From the NCBI RefSeq assembly GCF_026712205.1, contig NZ_JAPPUW010000027.1, forward strand, positions 1 to 59,695: a DNA stretch of 59,695 nucleotides, read 5' to 3'. The stretch is from Pelomonas aquatica (GTDB lineage: Bacteria > Pseudomonadota > Gammaproteobacteria > Burkholderiales > Burkholderiaceae_C). Numbering within the stretch: the first letter of the stretch is position 1; every line of letters begins with the position of its first letter. Made by a program: the position numbers and the translations under genes. Below are positions 1 to 8,104 of this stretch, one piece after another. Under the pieces are notes generated by a model. It did not search any database, was not told the DNA's origin, and was given only the letters and a program-made list of their open reading frames with translations.

Positions 1-81
1 GAGCCGCTGGGCTACATCCCGCCGGCCGAGTTCGAGGCCAACTACCATCGACAACGCGCTGGTCAGGCCGCGACCGTCTGA
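1..81 (+). CDS. IS3-family transposase OrfB, C-terminal end (partial)
   Basis: Only the last 26 codons are in the window. They read EPLGYIPPAEFEANYHRQ and so on, ending in TGA at 79-81. The 'LGY.(P/S)P..FE..Y' ending is the usual C-terminus of the rve-type integrase of IS3-family elements. The catalytic DDE domain lies upstream of the window. The stop is followed within 40 bp by the terminal inverted repeat of the element, which is the expected layout for IS3 right ends. Confidence 0.85.
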   Translation, partial: EPLGYIPPAEFEANYHRQRAGQAATV

Positions 82-120
82 CTTAAACCAACGGGCCTCC
101 GCGGAACCCGGGGCGATTCA
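1..120 (+). mobile_element. Right end of an IS3-family insertion sequence
   Basis: Bases 94-120 read on the minus strand start TGAATCGCCCCGGGTTCC, typical of an IS3-family terminal repeat. Host sequence (jetC) resumes at about base 121. The element is inserted inside the Walker A codons of jetC. The left end and any target duplication lie outside the window. The IS3-family left end at the other end of the window has the same orientation and a similar TGAA-start terminus, so the two may be copies of one element or of close relatives. Confidence 0.8.
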
Positions 121-3100
121 AGTCGACGATCTTCGATGCCCATTCGGTCCTGTTGACGCCGCCCCAGCGGCTGCGACTCAATCAAGCATCGAGGGACTCG
201 GGCAAGGTACCTGATGACCGGTCCGTGCTGAACTATGTGCGCGGCGTCTGGGGCACCGCGCAAGGCGAAGATGGCCGTGGGGTCGCGAAGACCTTGCGGA
301 GCGGGACGACCTGGTCTGCGATCGCGGAGGTCTACCGGAACAAGGCAGGGAAGGTGGTCACGTTGGCTCACCTGTACTGGGTCAAGGGTGCCAGCAACGA
401 CCTGCACCGGCGCTATCTCCTTGCCGAGAGGGAGTTCGATCTCCACGAGCTCGAATTCTTCGCCGAGGCGCAGTTCGACACGGCGCGCTTGAATAGAACG
501 TTGAAGCCCGCCGGGGTCGAACCCTTCGAGTCGTTCTCGCGGTACATGGCCGCCTTCTCCAAGGTCCTCGGTATTCGCGACGAGATGGCGCTCTTGCTGC
601 TGCACAAGACGCAGTCGACCAAGAGCGTCGACAGCATCACCGCGTTCCTTCGCGAGTTCATGCTTGACGAGCCGAGCACGTTCGGCGTCGCCAAGGACGT
701 CGTCAATCAGTTCCAGAAACTCAACGAGGCTCATGCCGACTGGGTGACGGCGACCCAGCAGCGCGATGTACTCATGCCAGCACGCGAGGCCCATCAAAGA
801 CTGCACTCACTAAGCTTGGAGGCCGTGCGTCTCCAGGAAATCGCGGCCGGGATTCCTCTGTTTGCGACACCGCTGGGAATCGAGGTGCACGACGCGGCGA
901 TCACGGCGGCCGGCCCTCGCATCGCCGCGATGCAGTCCCTTCTGGAAGCCCGCAAACAGGCGCTGTCGGCAGCGGAGACCAGCCACTCCGACGCTATCCG
1001 GCAAGAGGCGCTGGGTGGTGGTGACGATCTGAGGCGGCTGGAGGAGGCGCTGGCAGCCGCTCGCACGCGCTGTGAAGATGCGAAGGCGCAGCGACAGACG
1101 CTCGAGGCCGCGTGTGCGACGCTCAAGCAGTCGGTTCCGAGCGACGAAAAAGCATTCACGGATCTGTACGCGGTTGCCACGACCATCGTTGATGAGGGCG
1201 CCAAGGTCGATACCCGTCGACTACAGGAAGCCGTCTCCAAGCAGGCCGTGTTGAAGACGCCGCAGCGCGATGTTCAATTGCAGTTGGCGGCGCTGGCGAC
1301 CCAGCCACGCTCCAACGTGCCACCCGAGCAGCAGAACATTCGACGGATGTTGGCCGAGGAACTCGATGTCGACGTCGATTCGTTGCCGTTCGCGGCTGAG
1401 CTGATGTCGGTCAGGCCGCAGGACAAGCGATGGCATGGCGCCCTGGAGCGCCTGATGGGGGGATTTGGCGTCACGATGCTGGTTCCGTCGGATCTGTTCG
1501 ACGACGTGCGCCGCTTGGTCGATAGGAAGCACTTGAAGGGCCGGCTCACCTACCGCCCGGTCCGCCACGTCACGGAATCTGTCCATGCGCGCCTGCCGGC
1601 CAACGCGGCTGGCAAGGTCGACGTCGCGAAACACGAGTTCAACCGCTGGCTGGTCAACGAGATTCAGCGGCAGTTCGACTATGCCTGCGTCGAGTCAGCG
1701 GATGACATGGGCGTCTATCCTCGGGCACTGACAGTCAAGGGGCAGATCAAACGGGGTGGTGAGAACTACCTCAAGGATGACCGCTGGTCGATCGACGACG
1801 AGACGCGATGGGTGCTCGGCACCGATACCGCGTCGCGGGCCGAGGCGTTGCACAAGCAGTTGGCCGACATCAATCGGCAGCTGAGCGATGCGCAGGTTGT
1901 CATTTCAGCGCACGAAAGGGAAGCCCAGGAGGCGGGCCATCGGCTCCAGGCCGCCGTGGCCGTGCGAGGACTTTTCTGGAATGGGATGGACGAATCTGGC
2001 GCGCGTCTGCAGGTTCTCGAGATCGAGAGGCAGATCGCGTCGGTCAAGGTAGGGAGCCCGAAACTGGAGCAATTGCGGGCTGAGGTCGCCAGGACATCGG
2101 ATGTACAGAAGGCTGCTCAGAATGCCTGGGCTGACCAGCATGGTCTGGTTCGCAACGCCGAGCGGGAGCTCGACGTGTGGAACACGGAGCGCACTAGGCT
2201 TGCCAGCCTGCTCGTCGTCGAACTCACGCCGACTCAACAGCAAGCCATCGACGAGATGCGTGGCCGGCGGACGGTCACCAGCACGCCGCAGACCTATGAC
2301 CGGGAGCTCAGCTGGCTGCGAGATGAGGCCAAACAGAGCGTGAGGGCCAACGAGACCGCGCAGACGGAACAGCGCGCCGCGATTCTGACGGCGCTCGCCG
2401 TGTTTTGCTCGAGGACAGAGTGGAAGCCTGCGACCAAGGGGCACGACCCGGTCATGGACAGCTTCGAATTCTTCGACCAGCACCTCACGAGCCTGTTGAT
2501 GGAGGGGGTCTCTCGCACATGGGAGCGGTTCCTGCTTGAACTGCAGGAGCACAACAGCCACCAACTGACGCTGCTGTCACAGAGCCTGACCGGCGAACGC
2601 GCGGACATGGCGAAGCGTCTGCTGGCGGTCAACAACAGCCTCTTGCACACGCCCTACAACCCCGGGACCCACCTGTTCCTGCACAAGGTCGACTGCGAAC
2701 CCGAGGAGTCCAAGGTCTTCCGACGCGACCTGGCCGTGGCCATGAGCGAGGTGGTGAACATCGACAACGCCGATGCCGCGACGACGCGATTCGACAAGCT
2801 GCGGCGGATCGCGGAGCGCCTGGGAAGCGACAAGTCCGAAGACATCCGCTGGCGTGCGCGCGTCCTCGATGTACGGCAGCACGTGCAGTTCGACGCTCAT
2901 GAGATTTTGGACGGCACCAACCAGGTCGAGCAGGTCTATAGCGGAAGCGACGGCAAGTCGGGCGGCCAGAAGCAAAAGCTTGCGGCGACCTGCATGGCTG
3001 CGGCGCTGCGCTATCAGCTTGCCAATCCAGGCGCGACCGTCCCGCAGTTCGCCGCGGTAGTGGTTGACGAGGCGTTCGACCGCTCGGATCCGGACTTCAC

Positions 3101-3332
3101 CGAGGCAGCGTTGAACGTCTTTTGCGAGCTCGGCTTCCAGATCATCGTTGCGACGCCAGGCAAGATGGTGCAAACCATTGAGCCGTACGTTGGCGGTGCC
3201 GTTTGGGTCTATGCCAAGCGGGGCGACCGATCCAATGCCGTGCCGCTTCAGTACGACCAGGCGTCAGGTCGCATCGACTACAGCCCGATGGCGACACAAC
3301 AGCCGAAGGCGGACAGTGCTGTCGCCCACTGA
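121..3332 (+). pseudogene. jetC: Wadjet ATPase JetC (SMC/MksB-like), 5' end removed by IS3-family insertion
   Basis: JetC is the SMC-like motor of the Wadjet (JetABCD) system, which cleaves circular plasmids after loop extrusion. The frame is open from the IS end. Codons 120-128 spell K-S-T, the tail of a GxxGKST Walker A motif, followed by IFDAHSVLLTPP. The glycine-rich part of Walker A and everything before it are missing. Downstream are long helical segments rich in Glu, Arg, Gln and Ala (coiled-coil arms), then an ABC signature SGGQKQK near 2955-2975 and Walker B VVVDEAFDRSD near 3058-3090. No ATG start remains; the first usable codon is a TTG at 153. About 1,060 residues are left. Without a P-loop the product cannot bind ATP. 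jetA and jetB would be expected upstream of the IS, outside the window. Identification rests on the head-domain motifs and on the jetD that follows. Confidence 0.85.
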
Positions 3333-3996
3333 CGTCCGCACATGGGCACGTCAACGGCTGGCCCGTCAGCGGCGTGCCTGGGTTGATGGCGAAGGAACCT
3401 GGCCCCTCATCCGTGGCCTCGAGCCTCCGCGGGCGGTCGACATTCGCGGCGGGCTCGGCGCAGTCACGGCGTGGACGTCTGCCTGGGCGGCGGAGCGCGA
3501 ACTGGTGGGCGTGCGAGTGATGCGAGAGACGCGTCTGATGAAAGGTATCGGTAGCCAGACCATGCCCGTGCGTGTCGAGTTCGAGTCGCCGCGCGCAGTT
3601 GCGGAGTTCGCTGGCGAAGCACAAGCGTGGGATCGGGTTGCGCGGCGCCGTGCGCTGCTGCTGGAGCGCTGGCCTCAGCTGGCAGCTGGCGTTGGGTTGG
3701 GCCGACTCTACGACTGGATGGATCAAGCCGGCGATCTGGATGTCGACCGGCTCGTTGCGGTGGCTGACTGGGTTCTCGCCAACCCACGGAGCGGGCTCTA
3801 TCTGAGACAACTGCCGGTCGCTGGTGTGGATACCAAGTGGATTGAAGGCGGCCAGAGGCGTGCGATCGCCATGCTGGTCGCGCTTCTTCAGGGGGACGAG
3901 AACGCGACCGGCGAGACAGAGAAGGAGTTCTTGCGCCTTTGTGGACTGCTGGCTCCCGTGGCGCGGATCCGTGAGCGTCCGGGCGCGCCACCTTGA
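3316..3996 (+). pseudogene. jetD: Wadjet nuclease subunit JetD, truncated by IS66
   Basis: JetD is the DNA-cleaving subunit of Wadjet; family members are about 380-400 residues, with an N-terminal DUF3322 and a C-terminal Toprim-like DUF2220 domain. A GTG at 3316 gives LSPTDVRTWARQRL and overlaps the jetC stop by 17 bp. The later motif YLRQLPVAGVDTKWIE is characteristic of DUF3322. Host coding sequence ends at 3970, where the IS66 inverted repeat begins. The frame then runs nine codons into the IS and stops at 3996. About 218 host-encoded residues remain and the whole catalytic DUF2220 domain is gone, so this copy cannot be functional. Confidence 0.82.
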
Positions 3997-4000
3997 CCAG
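3971..4000 (+). repeat. IS66 left terminal inverted repeat
   Basis: Starts GTGAGCGTCC and pairs with the minus strand of 7052-7081 (25/30 identical, the first 12 positions perfect). It forms the exact truncation point of jetD and supplies its premature stop codon at 3994-3996. Confidence 0.85.
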
Positions 4001-4014
4001 GCCGGGACGCGAAG

Positions 4015-4518
4015 CTACTTGGACGCAGCTGCCGATCCGACGAAGGCGATGCACTCGACGAGGTTGAGCGTGGCAAGCACCAGGTACTTCTCAGCCTCGG
4101 TACGCACAGCCCACAGGTCGTGGTCGCCGAGATAGCCGTAGACGAACGCAAGCAGGAAGCGCTCGGCATGCTCGTCACAGAACTGCTGGACGATCTGGGC
4201 GACCAACTCAGGCGGCAGCCCCTCGTTGAAGCGCGCACGGGCTGTCAGGCGCTGCAGGCACCCCTCTTGGATGTCTTCAGTAACGACGGGCCACTGGTGA
4301 CCGCTGCGCTTCATCGCCTGGAACGCGACCAGCAGGACGTGTATCGCCACATCCACTTGCTCCATGGCCACGCCCATGCGTGGCAACACCAGGATCGAGG
4401 CGAGCAAGGTGGGCTGCTCCTTGAAGATCTCGTCGGTCAGCGCCACCTTCTGCGCCAGGCTCATCCGCTCGACACCGAGGTGGGCCTGCGCGATCACAGG
4501 GGTCGTGATCCTTCCCAT
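4015..4518 (-). CDS. Unrecognised 167-residue passenger protein of the IS66 element
   Basis: The start codon lies 2 bp after the tnpC stop (4521), so the gene is very probably co-transcribed and translationally coupled with the transposase. It ends 15 bp before the inner edge of the left inverted repeat, so it is carried by the element. The product has 167 residues, mixed charge and no obvious signal peptide or membrane helix. Its C-terminal half is rich in aromatic and acidic residues (QQFCDEHAERFLLAFVYGY). I do not recognise the family. It could be an accessory factor for transposition or an unrelated cargo gene. It is not one of the canonical IS66 genes. Confidence 0.7.
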   Translation of the reverse strand: MGRITTPVIAQAHLGVERMSLAQKVALTDEIFKEQPTLLASILVLPRMGVAMEQVDVAIHVLLVAFQAMKRSGHQWPVVTEDIQEGCLQRLTARARFNEGLPPELVAQIVQQFCDEHAERFLLAFVYGYLGDHDLWAVRTEAEKYLVLATLNLVECIAFVGSAAASK

Positions 4519-4520
4519 CG

Positions 4521-6164
4521 TCAGGCCGGCCGCCAGCGGTGCGGCAGCAGTTCTTCCAGGCGATGGTTCGGGTGCGTGTGGATGCGCGCCAGCACATCAC
4601 GCAGGTAGGCCCACGGATCCAGTCCGTTGAGCTTGGCCGACTGCACCAGGCTCATCACCACCGCCGCGCGCTGGCCGGCCAACGCGCTGCCGGCGAACAG
4701 CCAGTTCTTCGCCCCGAGCTTCCAGGGCTTGATCTGCCGCTCGATGAGGTTGTTGTCGATGGCCACGGCCCCGTCGTCCAGGTGCAGCGTGAGCGAGTCC
4801 CAAGCGTTCAGGCTGTAGTCGATCGCCTCGGCGATCTTGCTGCCGTCCAGCACCTGCGTGCGCTGCACCTTCAGCCACACCTCGAACTCCTCCCACAACG
4901 GCCGGCTCACCGCCTGGCGTGCCTGCCGGCGTTCCTCGTGGCTCATCTCACTGAAGGCCGCTTCGGCGCGGTAGATCCGAGCCCAGCGCTGCATGGCCTC
5001 GGTCGCGACGGCGCTGGCGCTGTGGCCAGCGCTGCCGCCCCGGCTGAGTTCCTCGAAGCGCCGACGGGCATGCGCGGCACAGGCCGCCGACTTGCGCTGC
5101 GGGTAGCGCTTGGCGTCCAGCACGGCGTTGTAGCCCCCGTACTGGTCCGTGATGAGCGTGCCCTGCCAGGCGGGCTCTCGTCCCGGTGGTCCGTTACCGC
5201 CGAGGAAGGCCAGCGGGTACTGCGATCCTCGACCCAGGCAGAACTCGTAGATCACGCCCGGGTGTGGGTCGTGATGGCTGCGCGCCCAGGCCCAGACATA
5301 CGCCTTCTTCGTCTTGCCGGCGCCCGGGTCCAGCAGCGGCACCGGCGTCTCGTCGGCATGCAGCACCCGGCAGCCCAGGATGAAGGCCCGGTGCAGCTCG
5401 TACAGCGGCTCCAGGCTCGCGCCGCCAGCGCCACCCCAACTGGCCAGCGTTGAGCGCGGCGTGTGCACGCCCGAGCGCGCGTTGATCGGCTCTTGGCGGT
5501 AGTAAGGCAGGTGGTCGACGAAGCGGCTGATCAGCGTGTGCGCCACCAGGCCGGCTGCCGGGATGCCGCCGTCGACGACGTCGGGCTCGGCGGGCTCCTG
5601 GTGCAATTGCTGGCAGCACCGGCAGGCCCACTTGCCGTAGATGTGACGGTGCACGAAGAACTTGGCCGGGATGATGTCCAGCTTCTCGCTGACGTCCTCG
5701 CCGATGCGCAGCATGGGCTGGCCGCAGTCGGTGTTGGGGCAGTGGGTGTCCTCGGGCTCGTGGCGGTGCACCACGCGCTCCAGATGTTCGGGCAGCGCTT
5801 GGCGACGCGGCTTACGCGGCGGTGCCTTGGGCGTGTTGGGCGCCTCAGGCAGGCCGCGCTGCAGTTCGGCCAACTTCGCGCGCAGGCTGGCCTCGTCCTC
5901 GGCCAAGGCTTCGGCGAACAGCAACCGCTGCGCGGCCGTCATGGCCTCGGTCTTGGCGTCGAACTGCCAGCGGCGCAGCCGGGCCAGCTCGAAGTTGAGC
6001 TTGTCGATCTTGGCTTGCGCCAAGGTGAGCTCACCGCCACGGCGGGCCAGTTCCTGCGCGTCGGCCTTCGCCTGCTGTTGCAACCGCGCGATCAACGCAG
6101 CCACCTCGGCGGGCAGGCTCGTCAGATCAATGGCGGTGGCAACTGCACTGGGCATGCGCAGCAT
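4521..6164 (-). CDS. tnpC: IS66-family transposase TnpC
   Basis: This is the DDE transposase of IS66 elements, 547 residues, close to full family length. In order: an N-terminal leucine-rich coiled segment (about 20-100), a zinc-binding segment with C-x4-C and a CRCC cluster (CPNTDCGQP and ACRCCQQL), and the catalytic core with LHADETPV, LITDQYGGY and NNLIERQIKPWK. The core motifs carry the candidate DDE residues. The start at 6164 (MLRMPSAV) has an alternative ATG three codons in. No frameshift is seen. It follows tnpB by 71 bp. Confidence 0.93.
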   Translation of the reverse strand: MLRMPSAVATAIDLTSLPAEVAALIARLQQQAKADAQELARRGGELTLAQAKIDKLNFELARLRRWQFDAKTEAMTAAQRLLFAEALAEDEASLRAKLAELQRGLPEAPNTPKAPPRKPRRQALPEHLERVVHRHEPEDTHCPNTDCGQPMLRIGEDVSEKLDIIPAKFFVHRHIYGKWACRCCQQLHQEPAEPDVVDGGIPAAGLVAHTLISRFVDHLPYYRQEPINARSGVHTPRSTLASWGGAGGASLEPLYELHRAFILGCRVLHADETPVPLLDPGAGKTKKAYVWAWARSHHDPHPGVIYEFCLGRGSQYPLAFLGGNGPPGREPAWQGTLITDQYGGYNAVLDAKRYPQRKSAACAAHARRRFEELSRGGSAGHSASAVATEAMQRWARIYRAEAAFSEMSHEERRQARQAVSRPLWEEFEVWLKVQRTQVLDGSKIAEAIDYSLNAWDSLTLHLDDGAVAIDNNLIERQIKPWKLGAKNWLFAGSALAGQRAAVVMSLVQSAKLNGLDPWAYLRDVLARIHTHPNHRLEELLPHRWRPA

Positions 6165-6235
6165 GGTGCCGCATCGAACATCGGCCGCCCATTGGCGATT
6201 GCGCTGTCAACCGCCGAGCAGGTCAACGCAGACGC

Positions 6236-6580
6236 TCAGGCGCGCCGGATCGTGGCCAGCTCACCCAGACGCTGCCAGGGCAGTCCGAGGGTCAGGGCCT
6301 CGAATTGCTGGGCGCTCAGCTGCAAGGCCGGGGCCGCCGAGCCCGGCTCGCCGGCATGCCAGACGAAGCGGCCGGCATGCAGGCGCCGCGTGGCGCACCA
6401 CACACCGAAGCCGTCATGCACGAGCAGCTTGATGCGGCTGGCCCGTGCGTTGGCGAACAGGTAGCCGTGGTGGGCGCGGGCCTCGCCGAGTGTGTTGACG
6501 ACGGCCGTCAGCAACCGGTCGGCGCCGGCGCGCATGTCCTGCGGCTGACTGCACAGCCACAGGGCATCGATGCGGATCAT
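6236..6580 (-). CDS. tnpB: IS66 Orf2-like accessory protein TnpB
   Basis: 114 residues from ATG at 6580, overlapping the tnpA stop in an ATGA arrangement. It shows the family signature LWLCSQPQDMRAGADRLL near the N-terminus, followed by LFANARASRIKLLVHDGFGVW. TnpB is required with TnpA and TnpC for transposition of canonical IS66 elements; its biochemical role is not settled. Length is normal (about 115). Confidence 0.92.
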   Translation of the reverse strand: MIRIDALWLCSQPQDMRAGADRLLTAVVNTLGEARAHHGYLFANARASRIKLLVHDGFGVWCATRRLHAGRFVWHAGEPGSAAPALQLSAQQFEALTLGLPWQRLGELATIRRA

Positions 6581-6999
6581 GCCTTGAGCGCCGTGGCGGC
6601 GAGTTCGCACAGCCAGGCGGCACACGCGTGGGCCTGCGCCGACGGCCAGCGCACGCTCAGCTGCGTGCCGCCCCGGTTGAGTTCGACGTGGATGTCGGAG
6701 GGAGCAGGCGCTGAGGCAAGGTCAGTGGCCATCGCCTCGGGCGCAAGCGCCACAGGAATGAACTGCAGCGCCGCAGCCGTCGGCGGCGTCACGGCTGCAG
6801 GCATGGGAGCCACGGTCCTCGGTGCTGCCAGTCCGGCACGCTTGATGCCGCGGCCAACCAGCCACTTGCGCACGAGGTTGACGTTCAGGCCGTGTGCCAG
6901 CGCGATGGCCGCCACCGACGCGCCGGGTGCTTGGCACTCGGCCAGAACTTGTGCCTTGAACTCGGCGCTGTGCACGCGCCTCTGTGATCTGGGTTGCAT
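6577..6999 (-). CDS. tnpA: IS66 Orf1-like accessory protein TnpA (helix-turn-helix)
   Basis: From ATG at 6999 the protein begins MQPRSQRRVHSAEFKAQVLA, the usual opening of IS66/IS3-type HTH proteins, followed by an HTH-like segment (VAAIALAHGLNVNLVRKWLVG). An in-frame ATG at 7032 would add 11 residues and a TTG at 7059 would start inside the terminal repeat, so 6999 is preferred. The stop overlaps the tnpB start by 4 bp. About 140 residues, normal for the family. Confidence 0.88.
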   Translation of the reverse strand: MQPRSQRRVHSAEFKAQVLAECQAPGASVAAIALAHGLNVNLVRKWLVGRGIKRAGLAAPRTVAPMPAAVTPPTAAALQFIPVALAPEAMATDLASAPAPSDIHVELNRGGTQLSVRWPSAQAHACAAWLCELAATALKA

Positions 7000-7051
7000 A
7001 GGTGCCCACCTGTTCGTATTGGTGGGCACCATCGTCACGGGTGCTTCAGCG

Positions 7052-7081
7052 CTGTTCAAGATGGGACGGCCGGACGCTCAC
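7052..7081 (-). repeat. IS66 right terminal inverted repeat
   Basis: Read on the minus strand it starts GTGAGCGTCCGGCC and matches 3971-4000. It interrupts the luxR frame: the codons after 7082 come from this repeat and end at a TGA (7056-7058). Confidence 0.85.
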
Positions 7082-7580
7082 GCCTGTCCGCTGCCGTCAT
7101 GGCATGTGCCGCCAGCAACTGCAGTCCCGCAATCGCCTGCATCAACTGGGCGCCCGGCTCAGGCAGCGCCTCCTCGCGGTCCATGCCGAGCAGAAAAAGC
7201 TTGTTCCCCGGCAGGTGCAGTTTGACTGCGATCCCGGTCTTGTAGCCGTACGGCGCCTGAGCCTCCCATATCTCGCCCGCACCGGCGCTGGCGTAGGTTT
7301 GCTGGTCATAGACGATGGGTACCGACTGCATCATCAGCTTGACCATCACGGGATCACGGCGCGCTTCGCCGAGGTTCTTGGCAACTTCCAGATAGCCTTC
7401 GGGCGTATTGCCCAGCGACGTGATCCGCACGTCGGCGTCCTGCAGCAGGCCGCGCATCAGCACGCCCGAGATGATGGGGAAGCCCAGTGCCTCGGCCGTG
7501 GACACCAGCCGGCGCTCGAAGCTGGCGAAGTCCTCGCTCAGCCCGACGTCGATCAGCTGCTGGTAGTTCATCTCGGTCAT
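7056..7580 (-). pseudogene. LuxR-family quorum-sensing regulator, HTH domain removed by IS66
   Basis: The remaining 165 or so host codons (7082-7580) form an autoinducer-binding domain of the LuxR type: FASFERRLVSTAEALGFP near the start, then DPVMVKLMMQSVPIVYDQ and YGYKTGIAVKLHLPG. LuxR proteins are usually 230-250 residues, with a C-terminal LuxR-type helix-turn-helix; here the frame enters the IS repeat and stops after seven or eight foreign residues. Starts at 7595, 7580 and 7571 are possible. 7580 or 7571 is preferred because 7595 would abut the lux box. The product may still bind a signal but cannot bind DNA. The missing HTH is not on the other side of the IS. Confidence 0.75.
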
Positions 7581-7595
7581 CTCGGGCCGGCCCAT

Positions 7596-7615
7596 ACCTG
7601 TCAAGTCTGCCAGCT
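7596..7615. promoter_or_regulatory. Candidate lux box (LuxR-type operator)
   Basis: ACCTGTCAAGTCTGCCAGCT fits the NNCT-N12-AGNN consensus of lux/las boxes. It lies between the divergent luxR remnant and the 137-residue gene that starts at 7681. The centre is about 75 bp upstream of that start and about 25 bp upstream of the luxR start, a placement suited to controlling both. Confidence 0.55.
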
Positions 7616-7621
7616 TGTCCG

Positions 7622-7642
7622 GTCTCCGTGATGACCGGAGAC
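7622..7642. repeat. 21-bp dyad in the luxR/orf137 intergenic region
   Basis: A perfect 7-bp inverted repeat (gtctccg, 7-bp spacer, cggagac) sits just downstream of the lux box, 39 bp before the start of the rightward gene. It could be a second operator or a hairpin in the 5' leader. Function not known. Confidence 0.4.
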
Positions 7643-7680
7643 TGCGCGCCGATCACGAACCCGGCAAGAAAGGCGCATCG

Positions 7681-8094
7681 ATGTCGACCCTGATCCATCT
7701 CCCCGAGGGCAGCGTGTGCTGGCCCGCCGCCGCGCTGTCGGGCGCGGCCCGGGACGTCATGCATGCGCAGACCAGCGTGCATCGGGCCCGGGCGGGCGAG
7801 CGGCGCGCCGGCACGACGCGCTGGGAGCGCAGTTATGCCGATGCCTGCGCCTGGCTGGAGTGGGACTGGGTCGAGCTTGCCAAGGGCACCGTCGTGCAGG
7901 CCGATCCGCTCGGCGTGCGCTGCAACGTGCTGCTGCTCGACGAGCGGCAGCGGCCCCTGCTGTCGTCGCGCCGGCGCGCCATGCTGGCCACGCTGGTCTA
8001 TCTGTTGCCCTGGCAGGGGCCGGTGCTTGACAGGCTGCGCGGCGCAGCGCCCTTGCGCCGCGTCGAGCGCGATGCGCAACGCCTGGCCGCCTGA
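7681..8094 (+). CDS. Small RsaM-like protein of the quorum-sensing locus (tentative)
   Basis: 137 residues from ATG at 7681, preceded by a gaaagg Shine-Dalgarno. Features seen: [13 protein letters not shown] near the N-terminus, [36 protein letters not shown], and a C-terminal [11 protein letters not shown]. No signal peptide or membrane helix. The W-rich layout, the size and the position next to a luxR gene with a lux box recall RsaM, a small negative regulator found beside luxI/luxR pairs in Pseudomonas and Burkholderia; this is from memory of the family and not a proven match. A longer frame from 7615 exists but would start inside the lux box. No luxI is present in the window. Confidence 0.5.
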   Translation: MSTLIHLPEGSVCWPAAALSGAARDVMHAQTSVHRARAGERRAGTTRWERSYADACAWLEWDWVELAKGTVVQADPLGVRCNVLLLDERQRPLLSSRRRAMLATLVYLLPWQGPVLDRLRGAAPLRRVERDAQRLAA

Positions 8095-8104
8095 ACTCCG
8101 GCCG

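Larger units (their letters stand above)
3971..7081 (-). mobile_element. Complete IS66-family element with a passenger gene (3111 bp)
   Basis: The ends are defined by inverted repeats at 3971-4000 and 7052-7081, which match at 25 of 30 positions and start GTGAGCGTCC. On the minus strand it carries tnpA, tnpB, tnpC and one extra ORF. The usual IS66 size is about 2.5 kb; the additional 0.5 kb is the passenger gene. The 8-bp flanks (gcggatcc on the left, gcctgtcc on the right) are not a clean target duplication. The two flanking genes are unrelated and both truncated. The element itself looks intact, with all reading frames open. Confidence 0.85.

Noticed and set aside
63-806. 247-residue antisense frame opposite the jetC start
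   Set aside because: It lies fully antisense to the JetC frame, whose motifs are clear, and shows no family resemblance itself.
3963-7089. Target duplication of the IS66
   Set aside because: The two 8-bp flanks match at only five positions, so they are not counted as a duplication.
7681-8094. Idea that orf137 is an AHL synthase (LuxI)
   Set aside because: It is too short and lacks the conserved Arg, Phe, Trp and Asp/Glu pattern of LuxI; an RsaM-like regulator fits better.
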